DNA of 11,123 bases, taken from contig JAIRLW010000278.1 of NCBI GenBank assembly GCA_031259095.1, positions 1 through 11,123 on the forward strand, given 5' to 3'. How positions within the stretch are numbered: the stretch's first letter is position 1; each line of letters starts with the position of its first letter. The translations under genes and the position numbers were made by a program. Of the stretch, positions 1 through 7,470 are shown one piece after another. The stretch is from Planctomycetaceae bacterium (GTDB taxonomy: Bacteria; Planctomycetota; Planctomycetia; Pirellulales; Thermoguttaceae). The notes below the pieces were generated by a model. The model worked only from the letters and a program-made list of their open reading frames with translations. It was not told where the DNA came from and ran no database searches.

Positions 1-1
1 G

Positions 2-493
<492 letters not shown>

Positions 494-573
494 TTGAACG
501 TGTAACGTTAGCAGAGTTTCTATCGTTCCGATAATGTCTATTTTTTTGATCAAGTTATACCATAAGCAGTCAG

Positions 574-608
574 ATTATAATGTTTAAAATTATAATGTTT
601 AAAATTAT
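574..608. repeat. 15-bp tandem repeat, two full copies plus a partial
   Basis: The unit ATTATAATGTTTAAA occurs at 574-588 and 589-603 without mismatch, followed by the first five bases of a third copy (604-608). It contains TATAAT, so it could look like a duplicated -10 element, but no suitably spaced -35 is seen. It is most simply an AT-rich slippage repeat. Confidence 0.85.
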
Positions 609-649
609 GTATAGAATCAAACGATATTTTTTGTATCAATTAATATTCC

Positions 650-774
650 GTCCCGTTAGAGACGACATGTTGGTAACATTTGTTGGCGTCCGATTTTAAC
701 CGCTATCGCGTCCCTACGGGACGCCTGTTTTTAATTGCCATCATTTTCTACCAACATGTTGTCCCTAACGGGAC
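650..774. repeat. 125-bp nested inverted-repeat element (GTCCC type)
   Basis: Outer arms of 26 bases (650-675 and 749-774) are reverse complements at 24 of 26 positions; each ends in GTCCC and contains ACATGTTGGTA. At the centre is a perfect 7-bp hairpin (708-714/718-724, loop TAC). The motif GTCCC-N3/4-GGGAC appears in the centre (710-722) and intact in the right arm (761-774); the left arm has a decayed copy (650-663). GGCGTCC at 685-691 can also pair with 719-725, so two inner folds compete. It resembles REP/MITE-like dispersed repeats and carries no coding sequence. Whether it has other genomic copies cannot be seen from this window. Confidence 0.85.
708..732 (+). terminator. Possible rho-independent terminator inside the nested repeat
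   Basis: A GC-rich 7-bp stem GCGTCCC/GGGACGC with a 3-base loop is followed after three bases by TTTTT (728-732). That is the form of an intrinsic terminator reading rightwards. It lies about 215 bases past the helicase stop, further than usual, and may simply be the core of the repeat element. Confidence 0.45.
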
Positions 775-953
775 AAAAATACCAACATTTGTATTGTTGC
801 AATAATTAAAACATGATAATGACGTTTGCCGAAAGCATATGTTCGCCCACAGCCTTAACGAGACAATACGCTCATCTGTTGTGTTTACTCATGAACTTTA
901 AAATGATCTAAAATTTTCGATACGGTTTTAAGTTACTATCCTATAACAATTGA

Positions 954-960
954 AAGGAGT
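954..960 (+). promoter_or_regulatory. Shine-Dalgarno site of the peptidase gene
   Basis: AAAGGAG lies 3 bases before the ATG at 964 and 6 bases before the second ATG at 967. Spacing favours 967 as the used start, which would shorten the protein by one methionine. Confidence 0.75.
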
Positions 961-963
961 TGA

Positions 964-3102
964 ATGATGAAATTACATTATTCTTTTATCTATTTTCGGA
1001 CGAATATTTTCTTTGCGGTGATGTTGACGATTATTTTCATGTCTAAGATGTGGGCAAATGATTTTGGTTATCCGCAACCGGAACGTTCTGAACAGAGCGA
1101 AGACTATTTCGGAACAACGGTTGCCGATCCTTACCGTTGGATGGAAACCAACGGAACGCCGGAATTAACCGCGTGGATTGATGCTGAAAATCAATTGACC
1201 GAACAATATCTCCGTACCATTCCGTTTCGTGATTCTCTCCGAAAACGGTTGACGGAAGTGGTCAATTATCCGAAGTATTCGTTACCTTGGAACCGGACAG
1301 GCAAACGGTTTTTCTTTAAAAACGATGGGTTACAAAATCAATCGGTGTTGTATGTTCTTGACGAGCCGGATGCGAAGCCGCGAGTTTTGCTTGATCCGAA
1401 CAAACTTTCCGAAGACGGAACGGTTAGTTTACAACGTGCGGTTGTTTCCAAAGACGGAAAATATTTGGCGTATTCTCTTGCCCGAAGCGGTTCGGATTGG
1501 AATGAGATCAATGTTTTGAAAATTGATTCGGGTGAAAAATTATTGGATCAAATTGATTGGGTTAAATTTTCCGGTATTGCGTGGCATGGCGGCGGATTTT
1601 ATTACAGTCGTTACAACGCTCCGCCTGAAGGTAAAAAATTGACCGCGAAAAATGAAAACCACAAGATTTTTTTCCATCAACTTGGTACGGATCAAAAGGA
1701 CGATTTATTGATTCGTGAAGATCGTGAACATCCACTCCGAAATCGTAGTGCAAAAACCGATCAGGAAGAACGTTATCTTTTTATTTACGAATCCGAATCG
1801 ACTTATGGTAACACTTTGGAGTTTAAGAATCTGACGCAATCCGGCGCGGTATTTCAAACGGCGGTGAATGATTTCCGTTCGGAGCAGGAAGTTGTTACAG
1901 TTTTGGGCGATACGTTCTATTTGCTGACAGACCGGAATGCGTCGAATAAACGGCTTGTTGCGGTTAATCCGGCGAATCCGCAACCGGAACACTGGACTGA
2001 TATTATTCCCGAATCGGATTCATTGCTTCAAAGCGTCCATTGTATCGGCGGAAAATTTATCGCAACTTATTTGAAAGACGCGGCAAATATTGCGTACGTT
2101 TATGATGTTACAGGAAAAAGACTTCGGGAAATTGAATTGCCGACGCTTGGAATTGCCGGTTTTTCCGGTAACAAAGACGAAACGGAATTTTTTCAATCGT
2201 TCACGTCTTATCTTTATCCTACGGTTATTTATCGTTGCGATATTGAAACCGGCAAACGTTCCGAGTTATTTCCGTCCGAAATTGATTTCAAGCCGAAAAA
2301 TTATGTAACAGAACGTGCGTGGTATGAAAATTCCGCAGGAAAAAAGGTTCCGGTGTTTTTAACATACAAAAAAGGATTTTTGCGAAACGGTAACAATCCG
2401 GTGTTGCTTTACGGTTATGGCGGTTTCAATATTAGTGTGAGTCCGGCGTTTTCGCCGTATCGGTTGCCGTTTTTGGAACACGGCGGAATTTTTGCCCATG
2501 CTGTTTTGCGCGGCGGCGGCGAATACGGTGAAGACTGGCATCAAGCCGGTACAAAATTAAAGAAACAAAAAGTGTTCGACGATTTCGCGGCGGTAGCGGA
2601 ATTTTTAATCAAGGAACGATATACGTTACCGGAAAAGTTAGCGATTCAGGGCGGATCGAATGGCGGTTTATTGGTTGGCGCGTCGGTAACGCAACGACCA
2701 ACACTTTTCAGAGCGGCAGTGATACAAGTAGGAGTTCTTGATATGTTACGGTATCACAAAGCCACTATTGGCTGGGCGTGGGCAACCGATTACGGAACCA
2801 GCGAAGAAAGTAAGAAAATGTTTGAATATTTGTTCCGATATTCTCCGTTACACAATATTAAATCCGGCGTTGACTATCCGGCGATATTAGTAACAACATC
2901 GGATCACGATGATCGCGTTGTTCCGGCGCATTCCTTCAAATTCACGGCGGAAATGCAGGCGAAAAGTACAAGCAACTATCCTGCGTATATCCGAATTGAA
3001 ACCAAAGCCGGACACGGCGCCGGTAAACCGATCAGTAAACAAATCGAAGAATCCGCCGATATTTGGGCGTTTATTATGGATCAACTCGGCATGAAATGGT
3101 AA
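964..3102 (+). CDS. Exported prolyl oligopeptidase (serine peptidase family S9A)
   Basis: The 712-residue length matches prolyl oligopeptidase (about 700) plus an export signal. Residues 1-31 are a signal peptide: basic start, hydrophobic core FFAVMLTIIFM, likely cut after WA. The N-terminal S9A signature follows (YFGTTVADPYRWME, 48-61), then the beta-propeller (about 100-450) and the alpha/beta-hydrolase domain. The catalytic triad is complete: Ser565 in GGSNGG, Asp649 in DHDDRVVP and His684 in GHGAGK. Arg651, which in the pig enzyme holds the substrate backbone, and Trp606, which stacks on the proline ring, are kept. Tyr485 in YGYGGF is the likely oxyanion residue. Such enzymes cut short peptides after proline; here that would happen outside the cytoplasm. 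It is transcribed alone, with large gaps on both sides. The start is set by AAAGGAG; ATG 964 or 967 is possible. Confidence 0.95.
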   Translation: MMKLHYSFIYFRTNIFFAVMLTIIFMSKMWANDFGYPQPERSEQSEDYFGTTVADPYRWMETNGTPELTAWIDAENQLTEQYLRTIPFRDSLRKRLTEVVNYPKYSLPWNRTGKRFFFKNDGLQNQSVLYVLDEPDAKPRVLLDPNKLSEDGTVSLQRAVVSKDGKYLAYSLARSGSDWNEINVLKIDSGEKLLDQIDWVKFSGIAWHGGGFYYSRYNAPPEGKKLTAKNENHKIFFHQLGTDQKDDLLIREDREHPLRNRSAKTDQEERYLFIYESESTYGNTLEFKNLTQSGAVFQTAVNDFRSEQEVVTVLGDTFYLLTDRNASNKRLVAVNPANPQPEHWTDIIPESDSLLQSVHCIGGKFIATYLKDAANIAYVYDVTGKRLREIELPTLGIAGFSGNKDETEFFQSFTSYLYPTVIYRCDIETGKRSELFPSEIDFKPKNYVTERAWYENSAGKKVPVFLTYKKGFLRNGNNPVLLYGYGGFNISVSPAFSPYRLPFLEHGGIFAHAVLRGGGEYGEDWHQAGTKLKKQKVFDDFAAVAEFLIKERYTLPEKLAIQGGSNGGLLVGASVTQRPTLFRAAVIQVGVLDMLRYHKATIGWAWATDYGTSEESKKMFEYLFRYSPLHNIKSGVDYPAILVTTSDHDDRVVPAHSFKFTAEMQAKSTSNYPAYIRIETKAGHGAGKPISKQIEESADIWAFIMDQLGMKW

Positions 3103-3188
3103 AAAGATATTACAGATTCATGTTCGATATTTTTCACGGTTGAAATAAGGTTGTTTTCCAGACAATTACGAAAAATGAAAATAAGGAA

Positions 3189-3212
3189 TCTCTAAAAATT
3201 TATTTTTTAACC
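3189..3212. repeat. Diverged copy of the CTCTAAAAACTTGTTTTT motif
   Basis: The sequence TCTCTAAAAATTTATTTTTT, followed by AACC, resembles the better-kept copies at 8531-8552 and 9801-9821. It lies about 140 bases before the hemG start. The match is AT-rich and could be chance. Confidence 0.35.
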
Positions 3213-3242
3213 ACAACGTTTGATGAAAAATCAATATCATTT

Positions 3243-3278
3243 GTCCCTAATGTCCCTATCGTCCCTAAAGTCCCTCTA
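3243..3278 (+). repeat. Four 9-bp tandem GTCCCT repeats
   Basis: Four head-to-tail units start with GTCCCT at 3243, 3252, 3261 and 3270, ending AAT, ATC, AAA and CTA. Just after them GGACATTA (3284-3291) pairs with TAATGTCC (3248-3255), so the transcript could fold. The array sits about 70 bases before the hemG start. It shares GTCCC with the repeats at 650-774 and 8379-8430. Confidence 0.85.
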
Positions 3279-3349
3279 AAAAAGGACATTAATGACCAAT
3301 AATCAATTAATTAAAAATCTTTTAGCAAACGATATTTTTAGAATTTAAT

Positions 3350-4807
3350 ATGAACATAGCTATTATTGGCGCTGGAATCAGCGGACTTTCGGCGGCATAT
3401 CGGTTGAGACAACTTGTTCCCGACGCAACAATCCGCGTATTCGACCGCATGAACCGATGCGGCGGTGTTCTTGAAACATTAAATCGGGACGGTTTTCAAA
3501 TCGAACAGAGCGCGGATAATTTTATTACAACAATTCCTTACGGAGTTACACTTTGTAAAGAACTGGGACTTGGCGAACAACTTGTTCAGACTAATCCTTC
3601 TGTACGTCGGACTTATGTTGTTCGTCGTGGTCGTTTGCATCTTTTACCGGACGGTTTTCTGATGATGGCGCCGACCAAACTTTTGCCAATTGTTGTAACG
3701 CCAATTCTGTCGCCGCTCGGCAAACTCCGTGCCGGACTGGAACTTTTTATTCCTGCACGAAAAGATAATCTCGACGAAAGTATGGCTCATTTTGTGCGCC
3801 GCCGTTTTGGACACGAAGTTTTTGAACGATTAGTTGAACCTCTTGTCAGCGGAGTTTATGCCGCTGATATGGAAAAATTAAGCGTTTTAGCCACATTACC
3901 GCGATTCCGTGAAATGGAACGGAATGACGGTTCGCTCATTCGGGCAATGCAAAAACAACTTGCAGCCAATCGTGCCGCCAATCTTGCCGAACAAAGCGGC
4001 GCACGTTACAGTATGTTTGTTACATTGCGCAACGGTCTTGCTTCGCTCTGTAACGCTTTAGCCGCAAAATTACCGCCCGATTCGTTGCAAACCGGTCGAG
4101 AAGTTACAAAAACATGGAAAACCGCCGAAGGACAATGGATTATTGAAACAAAACCATGCGGTTCCCAACCAACGCCGGATTTGCCGACAATATCTGTCAT
4201 ATTCGCCGTCCAGCCTAAACATTTTGACGCGGTGATTTTTGCAACGCCGATTCATGAATCGGCGCGGCTTTTGAAAGATTCGGTACCGAAACTTGCGGAC
4301 AAACTCGCGGAAATCCAGCATGAAGGAACGGCAATTGCAACTTTTGCGTTTAACGCGGAACAGATCAAACCGTTTTTTCACGGAATGGGATTTGTTGTAC
4401 CAAAAACGGAACAAAGTCCGATTTTAGCCGGAAGTTTCAGCAGTTTGAAATACGAACACCGTGCTCCGAAGGGAAAATTTTTAATACGAATATTCGCCGG
4501 CGGAAACAGATCGCCGGAGTTGGCGGAGTTATCCGATGACCGGTTACGGCCATTATTGCTAACGGAAATGCGTAAGATTCTCAAAATAGACGGAGAACCG
4601 CTTTTTACGGAGATTTCCCATTGGTCTCGGACGATGCCGCAATATCATGTTGGTCACTGTGAATTGGTACGGGAAATCGAATCGCTAACATCTTCCGATC
4701 CAACCCTTGCTTTAGCGGGTAACGCCTTTCATGGAGTTGGCATTCCCAATTGTATTCAAAGCGGTTTTCAGGCTGCGGAAAAACTTGCAGCATCGTTTAC
4801 GAAATAA
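3350..4807 (+). CDS. hemG: Protoporphyrinogen/coproporphyrinogen oxidase, HemG/HemY type
   Basis: A 485-residue FAD flavoprotein of the oxygen-dependent protoporphyrinogen oxidase family (usual length 450-490). It removes six electrons from a porphyrinogen late in haem synthesis, normally at the inner face of the cytoplasmic membrane. Residues 1-20 are the Rossmann dinucleotide-binding start, GAGISGLSAAYRL, followed by RVFDRMNRCGGVLETL. The C-terminal hallmark LAGNAFHGVGIPNCIQSG (455-472) is the second FAD-binding segment. The PLVSGVYAADMEKLSVLATLPRF stretch is also typical. Sequence alone does not tell protoporphyrinogen IX from coproporphyrinogen III as substrate, since the HemY/CgoX groups overlap. 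No other haem genes are near. No clear Shine-Dalgarno site precedes the ATG; the leader is AT-rich, so this start is the best available rather than proven. Confidence 0.92.
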   Translation: MNIAIIGAGISGLSAAYRLRQLVPDATIRVFDRMNRCGGVLETLNRDGFQIEQSADNFITTIPYGVTLCKELGLGEQLVQTNPSVRRTYVVRRGRLHLLPDGFLMMAPTKLLPIVVTPILSPLGKLRAGLELFIPARKDNLDESMAHFVRRRFGHEVFERLVEPLVSGVYAADMEKLSVLATLPRFREMERNDGSLIRAMQKQLAANRAANLAEQSGARYSMFVTLRNGLASLCNALAAKLPPDSLQTGREVTKTWKTAEGQWIIETKPCGSQPTPDLPTISVIFAVQPKHFDAVIFATPIHESARLLKDSVPKLADKLAEIQHEGTAIATFAFNAEQIKPFFHGMGFVVPKTEQSPILAGSFSSLKYEHRAPKGKFLIRIFAGGNRSPELAELSDDRLRPLLLTEMRKILKIDGEPLFTEISHWSRTMPQYHVGHCELVREIESLTSSDPTLALAGNAFHGVGIPNCIQSGFQAAEKLAASFTK

Positions 4808-4921
4808 AATTTGGAAATTTCTAAAAAATTCGAAATATATCAGTAGAATATTTTTTACACGTATGAATATTGGACAAACAACCTCATTGACGCCTAATTT
4901 TTCTTACTAAACGATTCACCC

Positions 4922-5044
4922 AAAAAACCTCTGCAGCAAAATGATTCCCCCCGCAACCAACTTTATTACCTCATTATTTGTTTACGTTTTTAATGAGGTA
5001 ATAAGGTTGGATAGATGTTGTATTTTTGGCTGCTGAGGTTTTTT
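4922..5044. terminator. Nested double inverted repeat, likely bidirectional terminator of convergent genes
   Basis: Outer arms of 16 bases (4922-4937 and 5029-5044) pair with one mismatch. They put an A-run on the left and a T-run on the right (AAAAAACCTC...GAGGTTTTTT), as expected for a terminator working in both directions. Inside lies a second stem, 20 bases per arm (4957-4976 and 4991-5010), with one mismatch that is a G-U pair in RNA and a 14-base loop. The element lies midway between the convergent stops of hemG (4807) and the Hsp70 gene (5100). Its length (123 bp) and nested form resemble the element at 650-774, so it may also be a mobile repeat recruited as terminator. Confidence 0.7.
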
Positions 5045-5099
5045 TGTTTCAGATCGCGTAACATTCCAATCACAGGAATCCGATCAAGAAGGAATAAAA

Positions 5100-6707
5100 T
5101 TATTCGACGGTATATTCTGAAGCGAGTTGAGTGAACGCATTGACCTGATCATCGGTTAATGTTCCGCGTCGTTCCACCTCAATGACTGCTGCCTGACCGG
5201 ATGTTTTTTCGACGGCATTGACTGAAATTCGTCCGTTTTTATCGAAAGAATAAGTAACTTCAACCGGCGAGCCTTTTTCGAGATTTTCCGGCAAATTGGT
5301 AATCTTACACTTTCCAAGCAACGAACAGGCAACCGGATCAGGAGCATCGCCTTCAAGAACCTGAACTGAAACCCGTGTTTGATTTTCTTTGTTCGTTTGA
5401 AACGTTTGCGTTACTTCAAACGGCAACGTCGTGTTACGCGGAATCATAATATGATTGATTGCCTTTTTCGTACGCGGATCCATAGCGACAATACCGAGTC
5501 CATGCGAATTAACGTCTTCCTGACGAATTCCAATCAACAACTTTTTAATTCGTTCATTAAATCGTGAATCGCCGGCATGATGACGCGCTTCAAGAATTGC
5601 CGCATGAATCGCCGCCCCCCGTGCCACTGCCGTGTGCGGATCAAGATTAGGATGAATATACGGCGCAACTCCCGTATGTTCCTTGATTCGCTCACGAACC
5701 TGCGGCATCAACGTTGAACCGCCAATCAAAACAATGGCGTCCAAATCAGAATAGTTAAGTTGCGCTTGTTCAATCACAAAATCCGTCGTGTCAATAGTTC
5801 GTTGCAATAAATCTGCAGTCAATTCATTAAATTTATCCCGCGTCAGCCTAATCGTAATCGCCTTCCCTTCATAACGGAACGGAATCACCACATCCATTCG
5901 TTGCGTTAATTCGATTTTGGCTAAATCGCAATCGTTACGAAGCACCTGAACCATTTGGGCGGATTCACGCGGATCAAGATTATGTTTCGCCTTAAATTCG
6001 TCACAAATATAATGTAGAATCCGGTCATTCCAGTCCACGCCTCCCAATTCGACGTCGCCGTCCGTTGCCAACACATGAAAATGCGCAGGCGTGTATTCAA
6101 CAAGCGTGGAGTCAAAAGTTCCGCCGCCAAGATCATAAATCAATACCCGACGTTTTTTAAAATCCGGCGAATGAGCAATTCCCAACTCACCGCGATGCCA
6201 CGCATAAGTTAATGTCGCCGCCGTCGGTTCATTGATAATGTCAATCACGTTCAAACCCGCAATTTGACCGGCGTCTTGCGTCGCTTTACGCCGCGTGTCG
6301 TTGAAATAATATGGAACAGTAATGACCGCATTGGTAATCGTACCGATTTTCTGTTCACAATCCCGTTTCAATTTTTTGAGAATCAGCGCGGAAATAAATT
6401 CCGGCGTGATTTCGCGACCATCAAAAGTACGTTTAAACTCCGCCACGCCCATGTGACGTTTAATACGTTCCACAACATTTTCCGGTTTTTCAATCGCTGC
6501 CCGATTCCGGTTCGGTCCCACAATCACGTGTCCCGATTCCGCAAGAAGAATCAGACTCGCCGTTTCAATATCGTCATCCTCATTCGGAATCGGAATCGGT
6601 TCGCCTTGCTCGTTGACCTGCGCAAGCGTTGAATAGGTCGTCCCAAGATCAATCCCAACCGTATTACCATTAACAAATTGTATGGGAGCCGTTGAAAGTT
6701 TGGTCAT
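5100..6707 (-). CDS. Hsp70/DnaK-family chaperone lacking the helical lid
   Basis: This 535-residue Hsp70 has a complete actin-fold ATPase domain: phosphate-1 loop GIDLGTTYS (18-26), connect-1 INEPTAATL (158-166), phosphate-2 loop YDLGGGTFD (191-199) and adenosine motif LIGGSTLMP (327-335). A beta-sandwich substrate domain follows (about 400-512; MIPRNTTLPF, GRISVNA). It ends about 25 residues later, so most of the C-terminal helical lid of DnaK (about 640 residues) is missing. The linker differs too: where DnaK has a VLLLDV-type segment, this protein has KLLIGIRQEDVNSHGLGI. No grpE or dnaJ gene is next to it and no CIRCE-like operator is seen. It is probably a specialised Hsp70 paralogue of the kind planctomycetes carry (recalled, not checked), not the main DnaK. 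AGGA nine bases before the ATG supports the start. Confidence 0.9.
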   Translation of the reverse strand: MTKLSTAPIQFVNGNTVGIDLGTTYSTLAQVNEQGEPIPIPNEDDDIETASLILLAESGHVIVGPNRNRAAIEKPENVVERIKRHMGVAEFKRTFDGREITPEFISALILKKLKRDCEQKIGTITNAVITVPYYFNDTRRKATQDAGQIAGLNVIDIINEPTAATLTYAWHRGELGIAHSPDFKKRRVLIYDLGGGTFDSTLVEYTPAHFHVLATDGDVELGGVDWNDRILHYICDEFKAKHNLDPRESAQMVQVLRNDCDLAKIELTQRMDVVIPFRYEGKAITIRLTRDKFNELTADLLQRTIDTTDFVIEQAQLNYSDLDAIVLIGGSTLMPQVRERIKEHTGVAPYIHPNLDPHTAVARGAAIHAAILEARHHAGDSRFNERIKKLLIGIRQEDVNSHGLGIVAMDPRTKKAINHIMIPRNTTLPFEVTQTFQTNKENQTRVSVQVLEGDAPDPVACSLLGKCKITNLPENLEKGSPVEVTYSFDKNGRISVNAVEKTSGQAAVIEVERRGTLTDDQVNAFTQLASEYTVE

Positions 6708-6716
6708 TTTTAATAG

Positions 6717-6720
6717 TCCT
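6717..6720 (-). promoter_or_regulatory. Shine-Dalgarno site of the Hsp70 gene
   Basis: On the - strand AGGAC precedes the ATG, with nine bases between AGGA and the start codon. Directly upstream is a 13-base homopolymer (see 6723-6735). Confidence 0.6.
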
Positions 6721-6722
6721 GT

Positions 6723-6735
6723 AAAAAAAAAAAAA
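6723..6735. repeat. 13-base A/T homopolymer in the Hsp70 leader
   Basis: Thirteen consecutive A on the + strand (T in the Hsp70 transcript) end two bases from the Shine-Dalgarno site. A run this long is prone to slippage by DNA or RNA polymerase. Confidence 0.9.
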
Positions 6736-6831
6736 TAAGTAACAATAATTGCTTTCCGCTAATTTAATAAAGCATCCGGCTCATTGAAAATATCTTTTGT
6801 GTTTCCTTTTTTAACCGGCTTTTTTGCCGAC

Positions 6832-6854
6832 GCGATGTTTCGGCGAAACATCGC
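6832..6854. repeat. Perfect 9-bp hairpin with the shared palindrome GTTTCGGCGAAAC
   Basis: GCGATGTTT (6832-6840) and AAACATCGC (6846-6854) pair perfectly around a 5-base loop, in the gap between the Rpn-like ORF and the Hsp70 gene. No T-run follows directly on the - strand, so it is not a typical terminator. The 15-base core ATGTTTCGGCGAAAC recurs at 9404-9418, and near both copies AGGTRGGC is found on the opposite strand. Confidence 0.75.
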
Positions 6855-6923
6855 CTACCTTTTGACTTTTTGCATATAAAAAAACAAACGCAATGCCCTT
6901 TTGAACACCCTACTACAGGGGAC

Positions 6924-7181
6924 TTAAAATAAAAACTCAATTTCGTCCAAAGATAAACCGGTTGCCTTTGAAATATCCGATAAAGACAAGCCTATCGTTT
7001 TGAGATTTCGTGCGGTTTCGATTTTACTTCCGGCAATAACGTTTTCAATATCAATTGCGTAATCGTGGAAAAAACATTGTCGGGCTTCATTCAGCGCATG
7101 GATTTGTTGGTTCCGGTTGAAACTTAAATACGCCTCATAAGCATCTTCTACGACCGGATAATTTTGTAACAAAACTGTCAT
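6924..7181 (-). CDS. Short protein resembling the C-terminus of Rpn-family/PD-(D/E)XK nuclease transposases; possible remnant
   Basis: The 85 residues read like the tail of Rpn-type recombination-promoting nucleases. An acidic start (VVEDAYEAYLSFNRN) is followed by an EARQCFFHDYAIDIENV helix, then KIETARNLKTIGLSLSDISKATGLSLDEIEFLF, a small helix-turn-helix-like segment (about 54-85) that ends many family members. The N-terminal nuclease domain (about 150-200 residues, with the D...ExK site) is absent. An in-frame TGA lies 18 bases before the ATG, and no Shine-Dalgarno site is visible. I therefore think it is a decayed fragment, or a stand-alone tail whose function is unknown. A palindromic element begins only 18 bases upstream. 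The family call is from recalled motifs and is not certain. Confidence 0.5.
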   Translation of the reverse strand: MTVLLQNYPVVEDAYEAYLSFNRNQQIHALNEARQCFFHDYAIDIENVIAGSKIETARNLKTIGLSLSDISKATGLSLDEIEFLF

Positions 7182-7198
7182 TGGATTATTAGCAATAG

Positions 7199-7363
7199 TT
7201 CAGCGGAATTTGCAATAGCAACAATCTCTTTTTTTCTATTTTTATTTTCACCGCGAAAAATACGAATGTTCACGAAAGTTTTAAAAAACAGAAAATAAAA
7301 AATAATTTTCGCGTCCATTTGTGTATTTCGTCGTTAAAAATCAGTATTGGAAATTCCGCTGAA
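7199..7363. repeat. 165-bp nested inverted-repeat element with TCAGCGGAATT ends
   Basis: Outer arms TTCAGCGGAATTT (7199-7211) and AAATTCCGCTGAA (7351-7363) are perfect over 13 bases and extend to 16 of 17. Inside, 7250-7278 and 7306-7334 are inverted copies of each other at about 20 of 29 positions, with cores such as CGCGAAAA/TTTTCGCG. The inner sequence resembles the TTCGTGTCCATTCGTGGTT-like repeats seen in many environmental bacterial genomes (recollection). The element fills most of the gap upstream of the Rpn-like ORF and has no coding potential. Confidence 0.75.
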
Positions 7364-7388
7364 TAAGTACGATTATTATTCTATTCGA

Positions 7389-7423
7389 TTTCAGTCGATA
7401 TTTAGTCGATAATTTAGTCGAAT
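7389..7423. repeat. Three AGTCGA direct repeats spaced 11-12 bp
   Basis: TTTCAGTCGATA, TTTAGTCGATA and ATTTAGTCGAAT follow each other, with AGTCGA at 7393, 7404 and 7416. The spacing is close to one helical turn, which would suit a protein binding one DNA face. It lies about 210 bases upstream of the Rpn-like ORF and 46 bases past the ABC stop. Confidence 0.6.
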
Positions 7424-7441
7424 AAAATCGGCGGATTATAA

Positions 7442-7470
7442 AAATGTTATTTTGCTTTTTTATAACATTT
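7442..7470 (-). terminator. Weak terminator-like hairpin overlapping the ABC ATPase stop codon
   Basis: AAATGTTAT (7442-7450) and ATAACATTT (7462-7470) pair perfectly over 9 bp with an 11-base loop. Read leftwards it runs into a short T-rich stretch. The stem is AT-rich, so termination would be weak. Confidence 0.4.

Larger units (their letters stand above)
494..963. other. 470-bp intergenic gap rich in repeats
   Basis: No coding sequence is supported here. The stretch holds a 15-bp tandem repeat (574-608), a 125-bp nested inverted element (650-774) with an internal terminator-like hairpin, and a direct repeat AACATTTGT just beyond each arm of that element (675-683 and 784-792). The last 170 bases are the AT-rich leader of the peptidase gene. 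I could not pick a convincing -35/-10 pair in that leader. Confidence 0.7.

Noticed and set aside
1562..3094. Several 60-95-codon frames on either strand inside the peptidase gene
   Set aside because: They overlap a complete 712-residue S9A peptidase with intact catalytic residues, have no family signature and no ribosome site; they are by-products of its codon pattern.
3243..3278. CRISPR array
   Set aside because: The 9-bp units are directly joined without spacers, and no cas gene is present.
4922..5044. tRNA or other known structured RNA
   Set aside because: No cloverleaf, no TTCGA-loop pattern or anticodon arm; only two long simple stems.
5052..5085. Stem GATCG/CGATC with inner ATTCC/GGAAT as terminator of the Hsp70 gene
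   Set aside because: The two short helices are separated by an uneven internal loop and no T-run follows on the - strand; the nested repeat at 4922-5044 is the better candidate.
6924..7181. Antitoxin of a toxin-antitoxin pair (small protein with a helix-turn-helix-like end)
   Set aside because: No partner gene adjoins it; both sides are noncoding palindromes, and the sequence style fits the Rpn tail better.
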